Below are positions 26,259 to 34,416 of a DNA stretch of 64,000 nt, in pieces (positions within the stretch are counted from its first letter, which is position 1; every line of letters begins with the position of its first letter). Below the pieces are notes generated by a model, which searched no databases, had not been told where the DNA came from, and saw only the letters and a list, made by a program, of their open reading frames with translations. The stretch comes from Rhodococcus sp. 14-2483-1-2 (GTDB lineage Bacteria > Actinomycetota > Actinomycetes > Mycobacteriales > Mycobacteriaceae). Where the stretch lies: positions 186,001 to 250,000 of the forward strand of contig NZ_NPFW01000023.1 of NCBI RefSeq assembly GCF_002259405.1, written 5' to 3'. Both the position numbers and the translations under genes were made by a program.

Positions 26259-27805
26259 TGCTTTTCCTGTCGGATAGGGAGACGGACGAGGGTACGGGCG
26301 GCACCGACATACACTGTTTGCGTTGCCTTCTCGATTGTCGTGCCGGTGTAGCGGTTGCCGCTGTTCAAGTTGCGCGTGAGGGCGGGGAAGTCGCTGCCGG
26401 TGATGTGCAGGATCAGCTCCGACCCGCGTTCGAGATGTACAGCCGTGCGAGAGAGAGGAACGCGCACGGCGTCGGCGCTGGCACCGGTCACCGCGACGCC
26501 GTAGCCGATTTGGTGCAGCGAACCGCCGGCGCTGCGGTGGAGCAGCCGCACGATCCAGTCGGCTTCCGGTGCTGTGGTCGATGCGGTCAGGTGTGCTTCT
26601 GGGATGCCGTCGATGTGCAGGTCGGCTGCCAGCGGGCCGGTCGTGAAATCGACGAAGTCACTGCGGACGACAGCGCTGCGGTCGTGGTGGGTGGGGATGG
26701 TGGGGTACGGGTCGGCGGGGTTGTACTCGAAAGACAGTGCTACCGAGCCGGACTGGGGCGCGGTTTCGAGACGGCGAGGTTCGTGTGCATACAGCAGGAT
26801 CGACGATTCCGGTTCTTCACGTGTCTCGTTGTCGATCCACGTATCGACCCCCCGGTGAAAGATCGACACGGACGCCAATTTGGATTCGGCGGCGCGGTGG
26901 CCGAGGACCGAATGCAGCCACTGCACGCATATCTTCCCCCACTCGATCGACGCGACCGGGCCGTGGCGGCCGGAAGGATCGACGAACAGCTCGTGGGTCC
27001 ACGGCCCGATCATCAGCCGCCGGGCCGGGCGGGGTTCGACGTTGGAACCGACAAAGTCGAAATGGGCGATCGACGTCTCGGTCACCAGGTCGTACCACCC
27101 TCCGACGTGAAACGAAGGCACCGTCAATTCGGCCAGTTCGTTGTCGGTGATGCGTTGGTCGTCGAGATGGTCCGGGCCTCGATCGAGTACCCCGCCCCAC
27201 GTCGGGAGGTGCACCCCGGTGGTGTCGGGTAGCTGGGTGACCGGAAGTGCGAGATACGACTCGAGGTCGGGTAAAGCATTGCCCGGCATGTCCGTTCGGC
27301 TCACCCGGGCGTCGCCGTGCTGCAGCCACCACCCCAGGTGCTCGTACAGGCGCAGAATGCCGGACGGGTCGAATTTGGTGCGAGCGAGTTCCATCGAGGG
27401 ACACAGGCTCACCACCGCCCGGACCGCGATCGGGCGTTCTACGGCCATCGCCCATGCGGTGTAGGCGGAATAGGAGCCGCCGTATGCGACGACGCCGCCG
27501 TTCGACCATGGTTGACCGCATACGAAGTCGACCAGTGCTGCGCCGTCGTCTCGTTCCGAGTGGTAGGGAGTGAAGGTTCCGTCGGAGTCGTACCGTCCGC
27601 GTACGTCGGCGACGACGTAGGCGAAGCCGTTGCGCGCCCAGCCGAGGCCTTCGGAGCGGTGGTGCGATCGTCCGTACATCGTGCGTGTGATGACAGCGGT
27701 GGCCGGGAAACATCCTGGCTCGGGAAGGTAGATGTCTGCGACGCAACACGTTCCGTCGCCGTTCGACACGCGCAGGTTGTGCTGCGATCGTGGACTGTTC
27801 GTCAC
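26255..27805 (-). CDS. CocE/NonD-type (peptidase S15) hydrolase of the RiPP operon
   Basis: 516 residues from a GTG at 27805 that overlaps the previous stop (GTGA); the longer upstream frame is the shadow of the leader-binding gene. Nucleophile elbow AYGGSYSAYTAWA, a later Asp region and catalytic His in LMIGPWTHELF, then a C-terminal jelly-roll ending SDFPALTRNLNSGNRYTG. The S15 family includes Xaa-Pro dipeptidyl-peptidases and ester or amide hydrolases. Embedded between the leader-binding protein and the YcaO genes, it may trim leader or linker residues from the twin-core peptide, or open and hydrolyse a modified bond. This role is inference. Confidence 0.85.
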   Translation of the reverse strand: MTNSPRSQHNLRVSNGDGTCCVADIYLPEPGCFPATAVITRTMYGRSHHRSEGLGWARNGFAYVVADVRGRYDSDGTFTPYHSERDDGAALVDFVCGQPWSNGGVVAYGGSYSAYTAWAMAVERPIAVRAVVSLCPSMELARTKFDPSGILRLYEHLGWWLQHGDARVSRTDMPGNALPDLESYLALPVTQLPDTTGVHLPTWGGVLDRGPDHLDDQRITDNELAELTVPSFHVGGWYDLVTETSIAHFDFVGSNVEPRPARRLMIGPWTHELFVDPSGRHGPVASIEWGKICVQWLHSVLGHRAAESKLASVSIFHRGVDTWIDNETREEPESSILLYAHEPRRLETAPQSGSVALSFEYNPADPYPTIPTHHDRSAVVRSDFVDFTTGPLAADLHIDGIPEAHLTASTTAPEADWIVRLLHRSAGGSLHQIGYGVAVTGASADAVRVPLSRTAVHLERGSELILHITGSDFPALTRNLNSGNRYTGTTIEKATQTVYVGAARTLVRLPIRQEKQ

Positions 27806-28626
27806 AGCGTAGCGGTGCTGCGCCGAAACGGGATGGGCAGAACGGGATGATGAACGATGTGCGCCGATGCCGGGTCGACGTCGAGTTGCACCGAGCCGAT
27901 CGCAGTGTCGCCCGTTGCGAGGTATGCGCGCACCTCGGCGGCGATGACACCGGCGACGACGGCGATACCGCTGCGGTGGGGCCACCGAACGGGAGGCAGG
28001 ATCGAGTGGGGATCGTCGAGGTAGCGCCAATGATCGAGGAGTTGGTCGGCGACACCGGACGCGGCGAGACGGCGACCCCGGACGTCGTGGTAGTCGGCAT
28101 TGTTCGATGCCGGTGACCACAGCGGACCGATGAAGAAGCGTTCGCCTTCGGCGTGGCAGCGGTGCCATGCCGTTCGGTGGGCAGTGCACCAGTTCTGCAA
28201 TTGCGACCAGCGGGCGTCGGGCAGCCATGTAGCGCAGCTGACCACGACGTCCGCCGTCGACACCGAGCCCTCGTCTGCAATCCCCACCGTCACATCGCCG
28301 CAGTCCTCGAGCAGAGAAGCCACCGCCTCGGCGATCGGAGTGTCTCCGTCGACGAGAACAGACGACGCCGTCGATACAGATGAAGCTGTCGACTCCTCCG
28401 CAAGAATGCCGCGCTCATCCAGTAGTGCGATGAGCTGCCGAGTCAGGTCGGCATCGTCGCCGAGCGAGTCGAAATCGATTTCCCTCCCCATGTGAGCCGA
28501 CCCCTGCAGGAGTTTCACCACATGAGGTGGCCCGCTGAGGCGAACGAAGCGATCTCCCGGTCTCGAGCACAACCAGGTGCCGTCGACAGCCGGATACAGA
28601 TGATGTCCGGCGGCAATACTTGGCAT
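27802..28626 (-). CDS. TOMM precursor leader-binding protein (E1/ocin-ThiF-like with RRE)
   Basis: 274 residues from the ATG at 28626, GGAG upstream. The N-terminal 90 residues (YPAVDGTWLCSRPGDRFVRL, LTRQLIALLDERGIL) resemble the winged-helix RRE that binds RiPP leaders. The middle has a degenerate E1-like Rossmann part (DVTVGIADEGSVSTADVVVSCATW), as in 'ocin-ThiF-like' partners of YcaO proteins, and there is no Cys4 zinc site. The gene lies 77 bp behind the precursor and overlaps the hydrolase start. It should deliver the precursor to the YcaO enzymes. Family assignment is by pattern and context. Confidence 0.72.
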   Translation of the reverse strand: MPSIAAGHHLYPAVDGTWLCSRPGDRFVRLSGPPHVVKLLQGSAHMGREIDFDSLGDDADLTRQLIALLDERGILAEESTASSVSTASSVLVDGDTPIAEAVASLLEDCGDVTVGIADEGSVSTADVVVSCATWLPDARWSQLQNWCTAHRTAWHRCHAEGERFFIGPLWSPASNNADYHDVRGRRLAASGVADQLLDHWRYLDDPHSILPPVRWPHRSGIAVVAGVIAAEVRAYLATGDTAIGSVQLDVDPASAHIVHHPVLPIPFRRSTATL

Positions 28627-28703
28627 GACAAGCTCCGTCAGAGTGGGCCCGCGATCACAGGCGTGAGTAGTTCGGTGTCAGTTCAGTTGTCCACGAACGT
28701 GTG

Positions 28704-28892
28704 TCAGTCCTCGAAGGCGAACGGATTGTGCACGATCGAATTGGTGGTCGGGCTCTGCGGGGCGCTCTGCGCAGCCGACGACTCGATCTCCTCGAAGACG
28801 AACGGATTGTGCACGATCGAGTTCGTGGTCGCACCCTGCAGTGCGCTCGTCGTGGGAGCGCCGGCGATATCGGTTGCGGTGAAGTTGGACAT
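28704..28892 (-). CDS. RiPP precursor peptide with two near-identical cores
   Basis: 62 residues from the ATG at 28892, with GAAGAAGG upstream. A 21-residue leader (MSNFTATDIAGAPTTSALQG plus A) is followed by core 1 TTNSIVHNPFVFEE (22-35), a linker (IESSAAQSAPQSP) and core 2 TTNSIVHNPFAFED (49-62) at the extreme C-terminus. Each core has four or so Ser/Thr/Asn residues, one His and no Cys, so oxazoline/methyloxazoline or amidine chemistry is expected rather than thiazole. It is the first gene of the operon with the leader-binding protein, S15 hydrolase and two YcaOs. The duplicated core is strong evidence it is a real precursor. Confidence 0.88.
   Translation of the reverse strand: MSNFTATDIAGAPTTSALQGATTNSIVHNPFVFEEIESSAAQSAPQSPTTNSIVHNPFAFED
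28707..28748 (-). repeat. Core-encoding direct repeat, copy 2
   Basis: 42 bp encoding TTNSIVHNPFAFED, nearly identical to the copy at 28788-28829. The unit spacing is 81 bp (27 codons), and weaker similarity extends into the linker. Confidence 0.9.
28788..28829 (-). repeat. Core-encoding direct repeat, copy 1
   Basis: 42 bp encoding TTNSIVHNPFVFEE. It differs from copy 2 at a few positions, changing only V/A and E/D in the protein, so the core is under selection or recently duplicated. Confidence 0.9.
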
Positions 28893-28914
28893 TGCGCATA
28901 CCTTCTTCCATTGT

Positions 28915-28929
28915 TGAATATGATTGTCG
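28915..28929. promoter_or_regulatory. Fur/Zur-like 7-1-7 imperfect palindrome (RiPP precursor promoter)
   Basis: On the reverse strand this reads CGACAATCATATTCA, sharing the ACAATCA half and the spacing with the site at 22662-22676. It is 23 bp upstream of the precursor start, where a repressor would block transcription. Assignment to Zur, FurA or another regulator is open. Confidence 0.4.
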
Positions 28930-29782
28930 TTGTCGATCGACCTACGCATCATCCGGCGGCGACCGGCGGTTGTCAAGGATGGGGCACCCGTACTCAATGA
29001 CGGGCCTACGTCCCTTCGGTCAACCCGGCAAGTCGAATCGGTCCGCCGTCTGCGCCGGCCTTCTCGGCCGATCAAGCGCTCGGCCTCATGGGCGGCGGGC
29101 AGCGATCGTCGACGATGATTGCCGATCGCCGTAGAATCTGGCGGGTGGCCACGTTGATCAGCTCGTCGAGCTCGGCGATGTAGGCGGGGGGCGGTGGCCC
29201 CGTGCGGGCTGGCGTACAGGTGCCCATGGACTTAAATAAAATGTCCGGTTTGACCACAGGTGCTGCCGAGCATGCAAATGAACCCCTTCGACTGTAAGGC
29301 TGAGCAACCTGTGCCAAACCGGTCGATAGACGCGGCGTCGTGGTTTCACTCGAATACCGATCGAGCACATCACGTGCGCTGAGATTCACCCCGAGAAGTG
29401 GACAGTGGTTACGCCCTGTCTCACCTTGTGCCCACTACTTCCCGCCTGTCGGTGTCGCGTCGGATTTTCCCGGCGAAAGCAAGACGCATCTTGAGAGATA
29501 TGAAGATATCGGTGGAAGTCGCCCATTTTCGGTGCGGTAACGAAAAACCGGAAGGCCGTTTCAGCTCGTAAAAGTCCACCGATCGGCTTACACCTGCGCC
29601 CGAAATTAGCTACTCTGTCCTAGAAATCAATGGTGACCGGGGCCGGAGACGAGCGAAGAGCGTCTCGCTACCCGCGCGGGTTCGATTCCGTTCCGAAAAC
29701 GCGGGGAGCAATTCGATAATTATGTCGAAACTGTTCTGCGCGTTGACTGTCCGGTCTCGTCGGAAGAGATGGAAGTGCTCTG
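28930..29782. other. Large divergent intergenic region between the RiPP operon and the terpenoid genes
   Basis: About 850 bp, apart from the operator-like site at its left end. A 105-codon reverse frame (29072-29389) has no domain and no good ribosome-binding site. A GAGACG...CGTCTC hairpin (29646-29666) and a palindromic CCCGCGCGGG (29671-29680) lie about 100 bp before the polyprenyl synthase and could be part of a structured leader. No gene is called. Confidence 0.5.
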
Positions 29783-30874
29783 ATGGACGTGATCGACACG
29801 CGGTGGGGTATCAGTAGTTCGGCGGACCCCGCTGGCCGGAAGCGAGCCAGAACTGCACGCGATATTCTCTTGCATGCAACCGAGTCGCACGCCGGTCACT
29901 ACCGAGGTGTAGTGGACGAATTCCCGGCGCAGATTCGACATATCGCGGGATATCACATCGGGTGGTGGGACCTCGAAGGCGCGCCACGCCGCGACACTGG
30001 CAAGTCCGTGCGCCCAGCTCTAGTCTTCGCATGTCACCGGTCTCTGCGATCGGGTACGGCGGGTTCGACGGACAGCCCGCTCGCCGTCGCTGCGGCCACC
30101 TCGGTCGAGCTGGTCCATGACTTCTCGTTACTGCACGACGACATCATGGATCGAAGTCGGGTTCGTCGACATCGGACCACTGCATGGACGCATTTCGGAA
30201 TACCCAAAGCCGTACTGACTGGAGACATGATGCTGTCGGCGGCGTTCTCCGTACTCACATCACCGGAAACCCTGCCCACCAACCGTATGCGGACGGCCTT
30301 GTCGGACTCGGTCTACAAACTGTGCGCTGGACAAGCCCTGGACATGACATTCGAGACCGAGCCAGTGGTCAGCCTCGATCAAGCGCTGCAGATGGTGCAC
30401 GGCAAGACAGCTTCGCTGATAGCGTGCGCCTGCGAATTGGGGGCAATCACAGCCGGCGCCTCCCCAGAGCTGAGCGCACAAGCGCACGACTTCGGATTGC
30501 ATGTGGGTATGGCATTCCAACTCGTCGACGACCTACTGGGGATCTGGGGAGACCCCTCGGTGACAGGTAAGCCTGTCGGGGCCGACCTGGCCGCACGCAA
30601 GAAGAGCCTGCCGGTGGTGGCTGCTATGGCTACGAAGAGTCGCGCTGCTCGCCATCTGATCGAGATGTACGCAAACCCCACCGAGCCCGCTGACTCTGAT
30701 GTAGCCGACGTCGCCGACCTCGTCGATGAGGCAGGTGGGCGCGTATGGGCCGAGGAGCGAATACAGCTCGAACTCAGCCAAGCCCATCAATGCTTGAAGG
30801 GCATGGCAGCACCGTCCGAACACACATCCGAGTTATTCTCACTGGTCGGGTTTCTCACCGACCGTGCCGCCTGA
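29783..30874 (+). CDS. Polyprenyl (isoprenyl) diphosphate synthase
   Basis: 363 residues. First Asp-rich motif LLHDDIMD (Asp about 119, 120 and 123), second motif FQLVDDLLGIWGD, and GKSVRPAL near residue 74 for the diphosphate site. These are the standard trans-isoprenyl synthase features (FPP/GGPP synthase group). Product length cannot be fixed from the residues before the first motif alone. A UbiA-type enzyme and a flavin monooxygenase follow on the same strand, implying a short terpenoid pathway in which this gene supplies the prenyl diphosphate. Confidence 0.9.
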   Translation: MDVIDTRWGISSSADPAGRKRARTARDILLHATESHAGHYRGVVDEFPAQIRHIAGYHIGWWDLEGAPRRDTGKSVRPALVFACHRSLRSGTAGSTDSPLAVAAATSVELVHDFSLLHDDIMDRSRVRRHRTTAWTHFGIPKAVLTGDMMLSAAFSVLTSPETLPTNRMRTALSDSVYKLCAGQALDMTFETEPVVSLDQALQMVHGKTASLIACACELGAITAGASPELSAQAHDFGLHVGMAFQLVDDLLGIWGDPSVTGKPVGADLAARKKSLPVVAAMATKSRAARHLIEMYANPTEPADSDVADVADLVDEAGGRVWAEERIQLELSQAHQCLKGMAAPSEHTSELFSLVGFLTDRAA

Positions 30875-30994
30875 GTGCGAGCACTCTCGATCACCGCACT
30901 GCTCAACGACGACCCCACCCCCTCTTCTTCGGGAGAAGAGGGCTTCCCGGAAAGTTGTAAGTTGAACCAACGCAGCGGCATTCATGAACGAGCA

Positions 30995-31897
30995 ATGGCA
31001 TCGACAGTTCACTTTCTCGACGGCGCACGCAGGATCGTGGCGAAGGAACTCAGGATTGCGTATCGGTTGAATCTTCACAATGTCTGGGTCGCGGCACTGC
31101 CGCCGCTTCTGTTGGCAGCTGCGTCGTGGGTCGTCGACCCACCGGACCGACCCGGTCCAACACTTATGACAGTGGTGATCTGGTCGTACCTGTTCGTTTA
31201 CATCTTCGATGCTGCGAATCAAGCTGCCGGCATCGAGGAGGACAGGATCAACAAACCTCAGCGCCCCGCGCCCATGGGTTTGGTCGACGCGCACGGATTG
31301 AGGACCCGCTGCGCTGTCGGATCGGTATTGTTCGTGTCGATCGGCTTTGCGGCCAGCGTGTGGACCGGGACCATTTCTGCGGTGTGGGTCGCGACAATCG
31401 TTTTCGTGCACATGTTCATGCCTGCGAGTATGTATTTTGCATGGAAGCCATTGTCGAACCTCAGTGGCGCTGTAACTCAGCTCATCGGAGGGTGGGCGAT
31501 CGTCGGCCCGCTGAACACGACCGCGGTAACATGGGCCTTGACGTTGTCGATCATGGTCGTGATAGCGATGCCCATCGAAGACGTGCGCGACGTCGACGGG
31601 GACATCGCAGCCGGACGACGTTCCTATCCGATGATGTTCGGTGCCAGCTCTGTCTCGAGAACGTTCGCGGTTCTGATGGCCGTGTGGCCGTTCGTAGGAT
31701 GGGCACTGATACTCCGCACCGTGGAATTGACGACCTGCGAATTCTGCACACTCGCAATCGTCTTCACTCTGTCGTACTCAGCTGGCCTATCGGCATTGAA
31801 CACCCGTTCTATGCCGTCTCAAAAACGCGCCTACATCTTGTACAGTCTCGTCCACGTCGCGCTGACCGCACTGCCCCTGGCCACGGTGATCACGTAG
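30995..31897 (+). CDS. UbiA-superfamily prenyltransferase or UbiA-type terpene cyclase
   Basis: 300 residues from the ATG at 30995; a GTG at 30875 right behind the previous stop is possible but adds 40 non-membrane residues. About eight hydrophobic helices. The two Asp motifs are NQAAGIEEDRINKPQRP (about residues 75-91) and DVRDVDGDIAAGRRSYPM. The first motif is N-x-x-x-G-x-x-x-D rather than the NDxxDxxxD of classic ubiquinone/menaquinone enzymes. This form is reported for UbiA-type terpene cyclases, so cyclising the product of the upstream synthase is plausible. Prenylation of an unknown acceptor is the alternative. Confidence 0.75.
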   Translation: MASTVHFLDGARRIVAKELRIAYRLNLHNVWVAALPPLLLAAASWVVDPPDRPGPTLMTVVIWSYLFVYIFDAANQAAGIEEDRINKPQRPAPMGLVDAHGLRTRCAVGSVLFVSIGFAASVWTGTISAVWVATIVFVHMFMPASMYFAWKPLSNLSGAVTQLIGGWAIVGPLNTTAVTWALTLSIMVVIAMPIEDVRDVDGDIAAGRRSYPMMFGASSVSRTFAVLMAVWPFVGWALILRTVELTTCEFCTLAIVFTLSYSAGLSALNTRSMPSQKRAYILYSLVHVALTALPLATVIT

Positions 31898-32013
31898 GGC
31901 CGACCTGCGGTCCGAGCCCCCGCGAGCACGTACCCAGGGGAACATAGACTGCCGGGCAAACATCCGACACGTACTCTGTGGGTTGCAGAACAGCGTTAGA
32001 TTGTGAGGTCTGC

Positions 32014-33534
32014 ATGAAGGTTGCGATTATCGGTGCGGGTGTCGCCGGACTGACCACCGCCAAAATTTTGCAGCAGACAGGACATGACATCACGATTCTG
32101 GACCGTACTCCCGACGTCGGAGGTGTTTGGAGCCGGACACGTCGCTACCCAGGCGTCACTACTCAAAGTCCCATGCGGCAGTATTCGTTCTCTGATTTCG
32201 CCGCTTCAGCAAACTTGCCCGAATGGCCGACCGGAGAGCAGGTTCAAAGCTATCTCGCCCACTATGCGACCGCAAACGACCTCGAACATCTCTTGCACCT
32301 GCGTACCGAGGTCACCCGGGTGCACCGCTCCGAGAGCGGAGAGTGGCATGTCGATGTTCACGATCTCGACCGCACCGTCGAATACAGGATCGACGTCGCG
32401 GCTGTTGTCGTGGCCAACGGAATCTTCAGCGAACCCAACATTCCCGAATATCCGGGCCATGAGGTTTTCAAGGCCGCCGGAGGACGCATCCTGGCGGGTA
32501 ATCAGTTGAACGATGAGGAGCAGGCACGCGGCAAGCATGTCGTGGTCGTCGGGTACGGGAAATCGGCATGCGATGTGAGCGTCGCTTTGAGCCGTGTCGC
32601 CGAGACTACCGATATTGTTGCCCGACAACTACTATGGAAGGTACCGCGGAAGATTGCGGGGGTAGTGAACTTCAAAATTCCTCTCCTCACTCGACTAGGC
32701 GAGGCGCTCTTCCCTTACCACACCCTACACGGGTTCGAGCGACTCCTGAACGGCCCAGGCAACGGATTGCGCCGCAGCTTACTCAACTTAATTGGAACAA
32801 TATCGATCAAACAGTACGACCTCGAGACCCACGGGCTTGTGCCGCGCGGTCGGATGATAGATATCATCACAGGCGCAATTGGCCTGGGGACGGAGGGTTT
32901 CTTCGAGCAAGTCTCCAACGGAACTATCAAGGTTCACCGCGATCAGATAATTGATCGAATGTTCGAGAAGGACTCTCGCCCCATGGTAGAGCTTCGAGAC
33001 GGAACCCAACTCAAAGCGGATCTCGTGTTGTGCGCTACAGGTTTTCGTCAAGGCACGCCATTCCTCGACGACGCAATACAAACGCGGATACTCGACAGGG
33101 ACGGAAACTTTCTACTCTACCGCAATATTCGCCCCGCGGATGTGCCCAATCTGTACTTCAACGGATACAACTCCTCGTTCTTCTGCCCACTGAACGCCGA
33201 AATTGCCGCGTTGTGGATCGCAGCCGACCTTCAGAACGCGCTAGATTTGCCGAGCGAGGACGAAATGCGACGTTCGGCGCAGAAACAGGTAGAATTCTTT
33301 GACACCATTACCAATGGGCATCATTCGTGCGGAGGAAACATTATACCGTTCTCTATGCACAACGTTGACGACGTGCTGCAAGATATCGGTACGAACATCT
33401 CGAAATTCGCTCGCGCTTCACAATGGTTCAGACCAATCGATCCTGCTGCATACGCGAAACTTACAGCGCGAGTTGTCGCAGACCTCACCAGTAGGAAAGT
33501 CGCTGAGGGCCGCAATCATTCCGGTTCGAGCTAG
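32014..33534 (+). CDS. Flavin-containing monooxygenase (FMO/BVMO-like)
   Basis: 506 residues from the ATG at 32014, GAGG upstream; the longer frame from 31978 adds only 12 residues. FAD motif GAGVAGL near the start, then SRTRRYPGVTTQSPMRQYSFSD, NADPH motif VVVGYGKSACDVS and the late ATGFRQGTPFLDD. The middle FMO fingerprint (FxGxxxH) is degenerate (VFKAAGGRILAG). It probably oxidises the terpenoid made by the two genes before it. Spacing is 116 bp, so a separate promoter is possible. Confidence 0.85.
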   Translation: MKVAIIGAGVAGLTTAKILQQTGHDITILDRTPDVGGVWSRTRRYPGVTTQSPMRQYSFSDFAASANLPEWPTGEQVQSYLAHYATANDLEHLLHLRTEVTRVHRSESGEWHVDVHDLDRTVEYRIDVAAVVVANGIFSEPNIPEYPGHEVFKAAGGRILAGNQLNDEEQARGKHVVVVGYGKSACDVSVALSRVAETTDIVARQLLWKVPRKIAGVVNFKIPLLTRLGEALFPYHTLHGFERLLNGPGNGLRRSLLNLIGTISIKQYDLETHGLVPRGRMIDIITGAIGLGTEGFFEQVSNGTIKVHRDQIIDRMFEKDSRPMVELRDGTQLKADLVLCATGFRQGTPFLDDAIQTRILDRDGNFLLYRNIRPADVPNLYFNGYNSSFFCPLNAEIAALWIAADLQNALDLPSEDEMRRSAQKQVEFFDTITNGHHSCGGNIIPFSMHNVDDVLQDIGTNISKFARASQWFRPIDPAAYAKLTARVVADLTSRKVAEGRNHSGSS

Positions 33535-33557
33535 AATCGAATCACCGCCGTTATCTT

Positions 33558-33766
33558 CTAGTGGTCCGCGTTTGAAGTTGTTGGACGGTTGGCTTTCTTG
33601 AGGATTTGCTCCGCGGTTTTGGTCCAGACGAACGGCTGGATACGCGGGTTCCACCCTTGATGAACGCACGAATCTTGGCAGTGAGGTCGCGGACGTTGCG
33701 GAGGGACCCGCGGTGCCGATCTTCCCGCCTGTGCTTGGCTGTCGGAGACCGGTCTCGCAAAGTCAT
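33558..33766 (-). mobile_element. IS630-family transposase C-terminal remnant
   Basis: Reverse translation gives RNVRDLTAKIRAFIKG, then, after a frameshift, WNPRIQPFVWTKTAEQILKK and ANRPTTSN. This is the characteristic end of IS630-type transposases (...FVWTKTAD.IL.KANR..TSN). Only about 70 codons remain, with no terminal repeats seen. The rest of 33535-33999 holds no gene. Confidence 0.75.
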
Positions 33767-33999
33767 CCGAAACTTGCCCGGGGGCAGAATCTACCCGCCT
33801 GACGCATCGATTCTTGGGCTCTTGCCAACTGCCATCCGAAGTCACCCATGTCCGCCCCATCGAACCAACTGTGGAATCGGGGCGTGGCCTACATCTTTTA
33901 GGTCTGCATTGCGCATACCACGCGGGACTATCTTGGTGCTTCGGATCGGAAGCGAGTCAGGTTTGCGGTCGTCCACCCGCGCCCTGGCGTGCCGCAGCG

Positions 34000-34209
34000 T
34001 TACTTCATTGCCTGGCGGAGGCTGTAGGGGCGCATGTCAGTCCAGTTTTCTTCGACGTACTCCAAGCACGCCGCGCGGCTATCTTCGCCGAATACAACAC
34101 GCCAACCCCGCGGGACGTCGGAGAACGCCGGCCACAACGAGTGCTGTTCTTCGTCGTTGACCAGTACAAAGAAGCGGCCATTTTCGTCATCGAATGGGTT
34201 GGTACTCAT
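34000..34209 (-). CDS. MbtH-like protein (NRPS adenylation-domain partner)
   Basis: 69 residues from the ATG at 34209, GAGG upstream. The signature is NGRFFVLVNDEEQHSLWPAF followed by SDVPRGWRVVFG; MbtH proteins are about 60-75 residues. They bind and activate adenylation domains, here probably those of the giant NRPS at 50503-64000. It is 16 kb from that gene, behind the ABC exporter genes on the same strand, and has an IdeR-like box about 97 bp upstream. Confidence 0.92.
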   Translation of the reverse strand: MSTNPFDDENGRFFVLVNDEEQHSLWPAFSDVPRGWRVVFGEDSRAACLEYVEENWTDMRPYSLRQAMK

Positions 34210-34305
34210 CTCGCCTCACTCATCGCATGTGTACATATTGCAGCGCTCATTTTTAAGCGCTTCTTGAAGGAGCTGCATGGTTGCACCCGAAATGGGGCGT
34301 CGGAG

Positions 34306-34324
34306 TTAGGATACCCTACATTAG
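34306..34324. promoter_or_regulatory. Weak IdeR/DtxR-like box before mbtH
   Basis: TTAGGATACCCTACATTAG matches the IdeR consensus (TTAGGTTAGGCTAACCTAA) at 12 of 19 positions, keeping the TTAGG half. It lies in the 207-bp gap between the exporter genes and mbtH. Confidence 0.35.
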
Positions 34325-34416
34325 GCTCCGCTGTAGGGGCGTCCGGAGGACGACGCAAGATGTGTAGCTCGCCTCTGCGTTATGCGCGCTCTTGATGGTG
34401 TCTTTGCTCACCGCGG

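Noticed and set aside
27806..28228. N-terminal extension of the RiPP-operon S15 hydrolase frame
   Set aside because: Arg-rich shadow of the leader-binding gene; a GTG at 27805 overlaps that gene's stop in the usual way.
28678..28911. 77-codon reverse frame overlapping the RiPP precursor
   Set aside because: It is the other frame of the same DNA; only the 28892 frame gives a leader, repeated core and sensible composition.
29072..29389. 105-codon reverse frame between the RiPP precursor and the polyprenyl synthase
   Set aside because: No ribosome-binding site, no recognised domain and unconvincing composition; treated as non-coding.
29641..29710. tRNA-like segment (GGGTTCGATTCC preceded by a GAGACG/CGTCTC hairpin)
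   Set aside because: The T-arm stem cannot be paired properly, and no acceptor stem or anticodon arm could be folded.
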